Of a DNA stretch of 64,000 bases, positions 40,279 to 47,111 are shown piece by piece; position 1 is the first letter of the stretch, and each line of letters opens with the position of its first letter. Source of the DNA: JAWVYT01 sp046483065 (GTDB lineage: Bacteria > Gemmatimonadota > Gemmatimonadetes > Longimicrobiales > RSA9); contig JAWODW010000072.1 of assembly GCA_046483065.1 (NCBI GenBank), positions 12,500-76,499 on the forward strand, written 5' to 3'. Below the pieces are notes generated by a model. It was not told where the DNA came from, made no database searches, and saw only the letters and a list, made by a program, of their open reading frames with translations. Position numbers and translations under genes: made by a program.

Positions 40279-41456
40279 GTGACATCTTCCCCCTGGCGTT
40301 CCAGAACGCCGAGGTACAGCTGCTCACGGCCGTGGTCCTGGGCTTCCTCTTCGGGTTCTCCCTGGAGCGGGGCGGGTTCGGCAACGCTCGCAAGCTCGCC
40401 GGCCAGTTCTACCTCCACGACATGACCGTGTTCAAGGTCATGTTCACGGCGATCCTCGTGGCCATGGTCGGGTTCTACACCCTGGCCGGTCTGGGCTGGG
40501 TCGACATGGCGCGGATGTGGGTGAATCCCACCTTCATGTGGGCGCAGGTGGTGGGCGGGTTCGTCCTGGGCATGGGCTTCATCATGAGCGGCCTCTGCCC
40601 CGGCACCTCCGTGGTCTCGGCGGCGTCCGGCCGGTGGGACGGGGTGGTCACCATCGCCGGGATCTTTCTGGGCACCGGCATCTTCGCCGTGGCCATCGAT
40701 GGGTTCCCGGGGCTCGCGGCGCTCTACACCAGCGGCTCCATGGGCGTGTCCGTGCTCCCCGAGCTCTTCGGGCTGCCGCCACTTCCGTTCGTGCTCGTGA
40801 TCGTGCTGGTGGCCGCCACGGCGTTCATCGGTGCCGAGGCGGTGGAGGAGCTCTTCAGCGGCCGCTACGACGAGGTGGACCTGACGCCCCGGTCGCTCCC
40901 GTTCGCCAAGTTCGGCGTGGCGGCGACGTTGAGCCTCGTGCTTATCGTGGGTCTCGGGCTCCGACCCGGCCCCAGCGCCGAGCCCGTGCTCCGGCCCATC
41001 GCCGGAGAGCCGGTGGCCGCGTTGACGCTGGCGGAGCGGATCATCGCCGAGGACCCGGACCTGCTGATTGTGGATCTGAGGCAGGACGCCGCAGACCGCA
41101 TCCCCGGGGCGTACCCGGTGACGCCGGACTCGTCGGCGCTGTCGGTCCTGGCCGGCGCCGGTGCCGCCACGGACGTGGTGGTGGTCGATCCGGAGGGCAC
41201 GGTGGACGTGGTGCCGGCGTCCTGGCCCGATGGGCCCACGTACCGGGTGATCCGGGGCGGTTGGTCGGCGTGGGAAGCCGGCGTACTCACCCCGATGACG
41301 CCGGAGGGCACCACCACGGAGGAGCTGGACCGGGTACGGTACCAGAATGGCATCGCCGCCTTCTTCTCCGGCGCTACCGCCGCGCCGGTGGTGGCGCCGC
41401 CGCCGTCGATCCCGTCGGGGGGCGGAGGCGACAAGCCGAAACGCGGCGGCTGCTGA
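40275..41456 (+). CDS. YeeE/YedE sulfur transporter with degenerate rhodanese tail
   Basis: The first ~240 residues form a YeeE/YedE membrane domain with the conserved ERGGFGNARKLAGQF and IMSGLCPGTSVVSAASGRWD motifs. Residues ~255-350 resemble a rhodanese (LLIVDLRQDAADRIPGAYPV; YRVIRGGWSAWEAGV), but the active-site loop reads VVVVDPEGTVDV with no cysteine, so it cannot carry persulfide. The protein ends in a Pro/Gly/Lys-rich tail finishing KRGGC. It may regulate or dock a sulfur carrier. Last gene of the arsR-psr operon; a hairpin array follows. Confidence 0.85.
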   Translation: MSDIFPLAFQNAEVQLLTAVVLGFLFGFSLERGGFGNARKLAGQFYLHDMTVFKVMFTAILVAMVGFYTLAGLGWVDMARMWVNPTFMWAQVVGGFVLGMGFIMSGLCPGTSVVSAASGRWDGVVTIAGIFLGTGIFAVAIDGFPGLAALYTSGSMGVSVLPELFGLPPLPFVLVIVLVAATAFIGAEAVEELFSGRYDEVDLTPRSLPFAKFGVAATLSLVLIVGLGLRPGPSAEPVLRPIAGEPVAALTLAERIIAEDPDLLIVDLRQDAADRIPGAYPVTPDSSALSVLAGAGAATDVVVVDPEGTVDVVPASWPDGPTYRVIRGGWSAWEAGVLTPMTPEGTTTEELDRVRYQNGIAAFFSGATAAPVVAPPPSIPSGGGGDKPKRGGC

Positions 41457-41590
41457 CGGGGGGGGGCGGCGCCGGCGGCGCCGCAACCGGCTCGCCTCGC
41501 GGCTCGCAACAGGCCGGCTTCGCCGGCAACAGGCGGCCTTCGGCCGCAACCGGCTCGCCTCCGGCTCGGAACCGGCGGGGTCGCCCAGCG
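41457..41590. repeat. Second AACA-spaced hairpin array
   Basis: Five GGC...GC hairpin units (for example GGCCGGCTTCGCCGGC and GGCGGCCTTCGGCCGC) are separated by AACA or AACC. The unit design is the same as at 32884-33390. Here the array lies between the convergent yedE operon and mobB and probably terminates both transcripts. Confidence 0.75.
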
Positions 41591-41591
41591 G

Positions 41592-42131
41592 CTATTCGCG
41601 CCCCAGGACCCGGGCCTCGACCAGGTCGGCGAGCTTCCCTGCCAGCGCCGGGTCGTCGGCGTCCAGGGTGGGGAACGGGACCCGGCGGGCGTAGGCCTCG
41701 TCGTCCGTGATGCCGGCGATATAGTCGGCCCCACCGGGGTCGTTCGGGTCCCAGACGGGGGTGGCGTGGGCGCTCCGGCGGAAGACCTCGATCTTGGGCA
41801 GCGTCTCACCCTTGAACCCTTCCACGACCACGATGTCCGCATCGGCCAGGTACCGGCCCGCGAGGCGTTCCGGGGTTGCCTCCTCGCCCTGCGGCCAGGT
41901 GCCGAGGATCGCGAACTGGCCGGGGCCCGCCAGCACCACCCGCTCCGCCCCACCCTCGACCCGGTGCCGGTACGAGTCGGTGCCCTCGCGGTCGAGGTCG
42001 AAGTGGTGGCCGTGCTTGATGGTCATGACGCGGTACCCGCGCTGCCGGAGCTCCGCCACCAGCTTCAGCACGGCGGTGGTCTTGCCCGACTTCTTCTTCC
42101 CGACGATGCAGACCATGGGTGGTGCGCTCAT
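41592..42131 (-). CDS. mobB: Molybdopterin-guanine dinucleotide biosynthesis protein B
   Basis: The 179-residue GTP-binding protein has Walker A GKKKSGKTTAVLKLV, the IKHGHHFDLDREGTDSYRH motif and VVVEGFKGETLPKIEVFRR, all classic MobB. It assists MGD cofactor formation for enzymes such as PsrA, encoded convergently just next door. It is the last gene of the minus-strand run that begins with the peptide cassette, 46 nt after the distal peptide, so it may be cotranscribed by read-through. Confidence 0.93.
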   Translation of the reverse strand: MSAPPMVCIVGKKKSGKTTAVLKLVAELRQRGYRVMTIKHGHHFDLDREGTDSYRHRVEGGAERVVLAGPGQFAILGTWPQGEEATPERLAGRYLADADIVVVEGFKGETLPKIEVFRRSAHATPVWDPNDPGGADYIAGITDDEAYARRVPFPTLDADDPALAGKLADLVEARVLGRE

Positions 42132-42177
42132 GCCCGGGAAGATCGACGGCCCCGGCGGTGAACGCCACCCCGTGAGG

Positions 42178-42396
42178 TCAACTCGCGAGAATGACCTGCG
42201 TTACGCAGTCGATGTACTCGGCGAAGCAGAGCTTGTCGTGGTAGTCGGGCGAGATCACGTAGGTGTCCCAGGTGCTCAGGCACCGGCTGTACCGGGTGGT
42301 GCAGTCCTCGGCGGCGAGACCGCCGGGTGCGATGAGTATCAGCACCGACAGAACGACGAGGGTCTTCAGTATGCGACGAGGTCCGAACGGGGTCAT
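42178..42396 (-). CDS. Small secreted peptide, paired C-x6-C (copy A, 72 aa)
   Basis: The precursor has a signal peptide (LKTLVVLSVLILIAPGGLAA) and a mature part of about 43 residues with four cysteines: DCTTRYSRC, 17 residues, then CFAEYIDC. The spacing C-x6-C-x17-C-x6-C and the CFAEY-x2-CV motif match the peptide at 44903-45115. Two disulfide-stapled helices are likely. GGAGG lies 6 nt upstream of the ATG. It follows the ABC permease gene after about 150 nt. Family unknown to me. Confidence 0.75.
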   Translation of the reverse strand: MTPFGPRRILKTLVVLSVLILIAPGGLAAEDCTTRYSRCLSTWDTYVISPDYHDKLCFAEYIDCVTQVILAS

Positions 42397-42547
42397 GACT
42401 GCCTCCAGGTTCAGGTTCGTGAGTGGACCCGGGGCGAGGATAGGGGACGGGATGGGGCAGCTGAATGGCGGGTCGGGACGAATCCGGCGCGACGACTGCA
42501 GGCGAGGCGGCGATCGACGCCACCTTTCGGTTACCGCCACCTTTCGG

Positions 42548-43225
42548 CTACCGCCGCCCCCGCCACCACGTCCCCACCAGCACTGCGGCGAACCCCACCG
42601 GCATGACTACCCCGAGCCGCCCGAGGCTCGGCAGCGTGCTCCCGTAGTCGTACGGCACCATGGGCGGTGCGAGAGCCGCCACGGCCTCCACCTCGCCGAG
42701 GGTGAAGACCAGGACCATGAGGAGTCCGAAGTAGGCGATGCCGGGCAGGAAGAACGGGATGTCGATGGTCGTCACCGACTCGACCATGATCACGAACGGC
42801 AGGAGCACGCCGGTGCGGAGCGCGAAGACCGTGGTATGCCACGCCGCCTCCGTGAGGCCGCCGCCGGGGAAGAGCAGGACGATGAGGAAGAGCCCGACGC
42901 AGACCAGGAGCCAGCTCGCCAGCAGGGCAGCGATCCCGCCGACCGTGTGCTCCACGGGGGACACGAAGTTCATCCGCAGGTACGTCTGGAGCCCGCCCGT
43001 CCGCTGCGCGATGAGGCCGGACCTGATCCCGAATACGGCGGCCAGGAGCGCGCCGTCGGACGTCAGCGATGGGTCGACCCTCCAGCCGTGGCCGGTCCGG
43101 GCCGAGCCCCAAAGCCCCAGGAGCGACAGGGCCACGAAGAGGGCGCCGCCGACCAGGGTGTAGGGTGTCCGGAGGTTGCTGGCCAGGGCGTACCGGGCCA
43201 GCGCCGCGATGCGCCGGAGCGTCAT
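42548..43225 (-). CDS. ABC transporter membrane subunit (six-helix)
   Basis: The 225-residue hydrophobic protein has about six membrane helices beginning with a basic amphipathic segment (LRRIAALARYALASNLRTPY). The pattern is that of ABC-2-like permeases that pair with single-domain ATPases. It overlaps the ATPase gene by 4 nt. No family-specific motif identifies a substrate; the flanking peptides suggest one. Confidence 0.75.
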   Translation of the reverse strand: MTLRRIAALARYALASNLRTPYTLVGGALFVALSLLGLWGSARTGHGWRVDPSLTSDGALLAAVFGIRSGLIAQRTGGLQTYLRMNFVSPVEHTVGGIAALLASWLLVCVGLFLIVLLFPGGGLTEAAWHTTVFALRTGVLLPFVIMVESVTTIDIPFFLPGIAYFGLLMVLVFTLGEVEAVAALAPPMVPYDYGSTLPSLGRLGVVMPVGFAAVLVGTWWRGRR

Positions 43226-43884
43226 GGCACAGCTCCCTCCCCCGTGTGGAGCCCGGCGCTCTGTCCGGTGGACCGCGCATGGCGCCGATCGGGGGCTTCA
43301 ACTACGGGTTGGGCCTCGCCGGCCTCGATGCGGATACCGCCTTCGCCCGGGCGCCGGTGCGTGGCCTGGTTCGTGACCACCACCACCACCTCGATCCGGG
43401 CCCGGTCGCGGAGGAGGCGGGAGAGGGCCGACTTGGCCTCCGGCGAGAGGTGCTCGTAGGGCTCGTCGAGGAGCAGAGAGCCGGGCACGCGCAGGAGCGC
43501 GTCGAGGAGCAGTCGCTTCCGCTCGCCGGTAGAGAGCCGCCGGATCCACCGGTCTCCGGTGAGCTCCGGCCGGAGCGCCGTGGGTGCGTCGGCCCGGGGG
43601 TCGAGGCGCTGCACCAGTCGGTCCCACGCCCCGACCATCGACCAGCCCGGGAGCGCCATCTCCGAGTGGAAGTAGTGGAACGGCTCGTGGCGTGCGCCCC
43701 TGACCACGGACCCGGCGGTGGGCGAGTCCAGCCCGGCCAGTACCCGGAGGAGGCTGCTCTTCCCGGCGCCGTTCGGCCCGACGATCCAGAAGACGGACCC
43801 GGGAACGACCTCGAGACTCAGGTCGCTCACCACGGGATTGGGCCCGCGGCGGACGGTCAGCTCATTCAGCGTGAGTGTCGGCAT
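43222..43884 (-). CDS. ABC transporter ATP-binding subunit
   Basis: The 220-residue ATPase has Walker A GPNGAGKSS, signature LSTGERKRLLLDALL and Walker B SLLLDEPYEHLSPEAK. The signature is LSTGE rather than LSGGQ. It starts at ATG 43884, 23 nt inside the end of the propeller gene, and overlaps the permease gene. The upstream in-frame extension has no family similarity. Likely exporter or immunity ATPase of the cassette. Confidence 0.88.
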   Translation of the reverse strand: MPTLTLNELTVRRGPNPVVSDLSLEVVPGSVFWIVGPNGAGKSSLLRVLAGLDSPTAGSVVRGARHEPFHYFHSEMALPGWSMVGAWDRLVQRLDPRADAPTALRPELTGDRWIRRLSTGERKRLLLDALLRVPGSLLLDEPYEHLSPEAKSALSRLLRDRARIEVVVVVTNQATHRRPGEGGIRIEAGEAQPVVEAPDRRHARSTGQSAGLHTGEGAVP

Positions 43885-44878
43885 CGAGTCGGCAGAGGTA
43901 GATGCGGTCGAGAGCGTCGCCCACCAGGGCTGCCCTGCGCCGCGGCAGGATAGCCATATGGACGGCCATGGCGTCGAGGGTATAGGCGCTGAGGAACCCG
44001 AGGTGGTCATCCGCCCGTAGGATCGCCCGCTGCCAGCGGCCGTCCACCTCCCGGCCGGACCGCGTCAGGAGGTACACTTCGTCCCGGCTCCGATCCACGC
44101 TCACGGCCAGGGCGGGGACCAGCATGTCTCCCGACTGCGCCGCCGTGACCGGCGCCCGTGGCACGAACGGGATACGCTCCGCGGTGGCGTCCGGCGTGGG
44201 TAGCGGGACCGACGCGACGGTGGCCCGATCGGCAGCCACGCGGAAGGCCCGGGGCGCCAGGAGCCTGTGGACCACCAGCGCGTCCCCATCGGCGAGGGTC
44301 TCCACGGCGGCCTGGTTGCCCAGCGCGCCGACCAGCATGTCGGCGTACTCACGGGGTGGCACGGCCACCTCTTCCATCGCTCCGCCGCTGAATCGGAAGA
44401 GGAGCGAGCCGGGCGAGCCGCCCATGGGCACCGCCGTGATCAGCAGCTCGTCGCCGGTCGCCGCCACGGCGTGTGGGACGAACTCGAGCCGCTCGGCGTG
44501 GATCAGCCGGCCGTCGCGACCGAGGATCACGAGCTTCAGGCCGCCACGGGCGACGATGGCCACCGCCGAGTCGGCCAGCAGCGCCGCACTCACCGGTCGG
44601 TCCACTGCCGCGGGGCCGTACTCATCGTATTCGAGGCTCCAGATCGCTCGGAGGTCGTCGGAGAACTCGGTGACCCGGCGCTGGGCCGCGTCCAGGACCA
44701 CGAAGCTGGTGTCGGTGGCCGCGCGGAGCTCCTCGATGGCCACCTCGCCCAGATCGGCCGGCGCACACGTCACCGGCGTGGCCCGGTCCGCGAAGTCCGG
44801 GACCAGATGATAGGTCGCTTCCTCACCGTCGCCGGAACACGCGGTCAGAAGCAGGGGGAGAAGGATCGACTTACGCAT
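43862..44878 (-). CDS. Six-bladed beta-propeller-like lipoprotein
   Basis: The 338-residue protein has a very short lipoprotein signal (KSILLPLLLTACSG). Repeated blade-like strands follow (SFVVLDAAQRRVTEFSDDLR; LKLVILGRDGRLIHAERLEF; DEVYLLTRSGREV). It resembles six-bladed propeller proteins such as that at 62464-63735. In Bacteroides, related propellers are commonly encoded beside small NVEALA-type exported peptides, and here too small secreted peptides flank it. It lies 24 nt downstream of the leading peptide gene. Confidence 0.75.
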   Translation of the reverse strand: MRKSILLPLLLTACSGDGEEATYHLVPDFADRATPVTCAPADLGEVAIEELRAATDTSFVVLDAAQRRVTEFSDDLRAIWSLEYDEYGPAAVDRPVSAALLADSAVAIVARGGLKLVILGRDGRLIHAERLEFVPHAVAATGDELLITAVPMGGSPGSLLFRFSGGAMEEVAVPPREYADMLVGALGNQAAVETLADGDALVVHRLLAPRAFRVAADRATVASVPLPTPDATAERIPFVPRAPVTAAQSGDMLVPALAVSVDRSRDEVYLLTRSGREVDGRWQRAILRADDHLGFLSAYTLDAMAVHMAILPRRRAALVGDALDRIYLCRLDADTHAE

Positions 44879-44902
44879 GGGTTCAACTCCTGTTGGGAAG
44901 GC

Positions 44903-45115
44903 TTATGCCTTCATGATCTCCCGAGTGACACAGCCCGTGTACTCCGCGAAGCACTCCAGGTCGGCCAGTGTCTGGAGCCAGCCGCTCAGCTGGTAGCTGT
45001 CGTTGAGGCACGAGACGTAGTTCTTCGTGCAGTCTGCTTCCTGCGCGGCCACGGAACGGGGCGCCAGCGCCACCGTCGCCACGGCCAGGGTGAGTACTGC
45101 GATCAGCTTCCTCAT
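44903..45115 (-). CDS. Small secreted peptide, paired C-x6-C (copy B, 70 aa)
   Basis: The leading gene of the cassette encodes a signal peptide (KLIAVLTLAVATVALAPRSV, AAQ cleavage) and a ~45-residue mature peptide with DCTKNYVSC, 18 residues, then CFAEYTGC. It shares cysteine spacing and the CFAEY-x2-CV motif with the copy at 42178-42396, but the rest has diverged. AAGGAGGAAACC is an excellent ribosome site, and a 9-bp RNA hairpin stands immediately before it. High expression is likely. Confidence 0.8.
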   Translation of the reverse strand: MRKLIAVLTLAVATVALAPRSVAAQEADCTKNYVSCLNDSYQLSGWLQTLADLECFAEYTGCVTREIMKA

Positions 45116-45127
45116 GGTTTCCTCCTT

Positions 45128-45162
45128 GGTTGCGAAAGAGCGCAAGCCGATCCTTCGCAACC
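45128..45162 (-). promoter_or_regulatory. RNA hairpin abutting the peptide-B ribosome site
   Basis: GGTTGCGAA and TTCGCAACC form a perfect 9-bp inverted repeat with a 17-nt loop (arms 45128-45136 and 45154-45162). In the minus-strand transcript the stem ends one base before AAGGAGG. It could protect the mRNA 5' end or modulate translation; as DNA it could also be an operator. Confidence 0.6.
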
Positions 45163-45299
45163 ACGGTGCTCTACGATACGGGGCGACTCCATGGCTGGAT
45201 GGGACGAAATGGCGGCCCGGCGCGGCTGACGCTTGCAGGAAGGTCACGGCGGGCGGCACGTTGAGGGGAACGTTTCACGAGATCGAGGAGACGAGTGGC

Positions 45300-45647
45300 A
45301 TGAGTGACGAGACGAGAGGGCTCGACATCCCGGCGGGGGAGGACCTGCCCCGTACCTATCAGCGGTTCACCGAGCGGTTCCCGGCCGTGGCCGAAGCCCA
45401 CGTGGCCACGGGCAGGGCCGGGGATGATGGCCCATTGGACCGGAAGACGGTGGAGCTCATCAAGCTGGGGGTCTGCGTGGGGGCCGGGCTGGAGTCGGCG
45501 TCCAAGAGCCACGCCCGCAGGGCTGTCCAGCACGGCGCCACGCCCCGGGAGGTGGAACATGCGGTGTCGCTGGCCGTCAACCCGGTCGGGTTCCCCCGGG
45601 CCGTCATGGCGTGGCAGTGGGTGACCGAGCAACTGGAGCAGGAATAG
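45300..45647 (+). CDS. Carboxymuconolactone decarboxylase-family (AhpD-like) protein
   Basis: The 115-residue protein has the CMD fold signature: LDRKTVELIKLGVCVGAGLE, SKSHARRAVQHGATPREVEH and AVSLAVNPVGFP. The single Cys at LGVCVG replaces the redox CxxC of AhpD, so peroxidase-reductase activity is doubtful. It is divergent from the peptide cassette and shares its 184-bp upstream region. Confidence 0.88.
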   Translation: MSDETRGLDIPAGEDLPRTYQRFTERFPAVAEAHVATGRAGDDGPLDRKTVELIKLGVCVGAGLESASKSHARRAVQHGATPREVEHAVSLAVNPVGFPRAVMAWQWVTEQLEQE

Positions 45648-45801
45648 GAGCCGCAAACACCAGGGGTGGCATGCTTCTTCCCCTTTTACATAACCGGGTG
45701 GCTCTCACCCCGGCTGCGACGCTCCCGCCCACCTCTTCCGTCGGTCGGTACGACCGCGACGGGCGCAGGATATGTAAACTTTTTCGGACAGGAGCTACTT
45801 G

Positions 45802-47067
45802 ATGCCGACCCGGCGGATCCTGATGGTTGGCTGCGAGGGGGATGCGGCGTCGCTGGAGCGCATGCTCGAGGATCGGGGCTATGCGGTCACGGGGGTCGCC
45901 GGCTCCGTGGACGACGTCCGGACCACGGCGCGGTCCGTCCAGCCGGACCTGGCCCTGGTGGCCGCGGATCAGCCCGGCGGGATCGACGGCATCGAGCTGA
46001 GCGAGGTGCTCCGGGACGTGGTGCCGGCGCCGGTGGTCTACCTGGTGGAGGAGTGGTCGGAAGAGCGATGGGCGCGTGCGCTGCGCGGTGAGCCGGCCGG
46101 GTACGTGGTACAGCCCGTCGAGCCGTGGGACCTGGTGGCCACCATCGAGCTGGCACTTCGGCACCACCGGATCGAGACGCGCCGTCGAATCGAGGGCGAG
46201 CAGTACCGGCTCCTTTTCCAGCAGAACGTGGCCGGTGTGTACCGGAAGAGCGGGGAAGGCATCCTGCTCCAGTGCAACGCGTCGTTCGCCCGCATGTTCG
46301 GGTTCGAGAGCCCCGCAGAGCTGGAGGGCCGGTCCATGGAGATCCTGTACGCGTCATTGAGCGATCGGGCCGACTTCCTGGAGAGTCTGCGGGCCCGAGG
46401 CAGCGTAACAAATTACGAGCTGCCCATGCGGCGGGCCGATGGCACACCGATCTGGGTCCTGGAGAACGCCGCGGTGTCCAGGGACCCGGAGACCCATGCA
46501 CCGGTGGTGGTGGGCACGCTCATCGACATCACCGACCGGAAGACGCTGGAGACCCGTCTGGAGCGGCAGGCCAACCAGGACCCGCTCACCGGGCTCGCCA
46601 ACCGGCGTGCGCTGGAGTCCCGAGCCCAGCATGCCCTGGAACTGGCCCGCCGGCGGGATGAAACGGGTGCGCTCCTGTTCCTGGACCTCATCCGGTTCAA
46701 GGAGATCAACGACACGCTCGGTCACCGGGCCGGCGACCTGGTCCTGGTGGAGACGGCCCGCCGTCTGCAGGCGAGGCTGCGGGAGAGCGACACGGTTGCC
46801 CGCGTGGGCGGCGACGAGTTCGTGGTCCTGCTCTCGGCTGTGGACGGCCGGGAGGGCGCGCGGGCGGCCGGGCTGCGTATCCTGGATCGGTTCCGCCCAC
46901 CGATGGACATCGATGGGGTGCTCGTGGACGTGCGGGTCCGCATGGGGATCGCCCTCTTCCCCGATCACGCCGGCGACCTCACCCGCCTCATGGCCCTGGC
47001 CGGCCGGATCGTGTCCGATGGGAAGTCGTGGACGGAATCCAACCTGGTGGTCTACAAGCCGGCGTAG
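45802..47067 (+). CDS. Degenerate receiver-PAS-GGDEF protein
   Basis: The 421-residue protein has an N-terminal receiver-like domain (~1-125) in which the phospho-acceptor position is not aspartate (LALVAADQPGGIDG) and the conserved lysine is glutamine (GYVVQPVEP). A PAS domain follows (~130-250). The C-terminal diguanylate cyclase domain has an intact GGDEF (VARVGGDEFVVLL) and NQDPLTGLANRRAL. The DLDxFK motif is DLIRFK, retaining the first, metal-binding Asp. It should make cyclic di-GMP under PAS control. ATG 45802 follows AGGAG. Confidence 0.88.
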   Translation: MPTRRILMVGCEGDAASLERMLEDRGYAVTGVAGSVDDVRTTARSVQPDLALVAADQPGGIDGIELSEVLRDVVPAPVVYLVEEWSEERWARALRGEPAGYVVQPVEPWDLVATIELALRHHRIETRRRIEGEQYRLLFQQNVAGVYRKSGEGILLQCNASFARMFGFESPAELEGRSMEILYASLSDRADFLESLRARGSVTNYELPMRRADGTPIWVLENAAVSRDPETHAPVVVGTLIDITDRKTLETRLERQANQDPLTGLANRRALESRAQHALELARRRDETGALLFLDLIRFKEINDTLGHRAGDLVLVETARRLQARLRESDTVARVGGDEFVVLLSAVDGREGARAAGLRILDRFRPPMDIDGVLVDVRVRMGIALFPDHAGDLTRLMALAGRIVSDGKSWTESNLVVYKPA

Positions 47068-47111
47068 GGCGACATCAACGGCACGTTCGACGAATGGGCC
47101 GGATACTCCGG

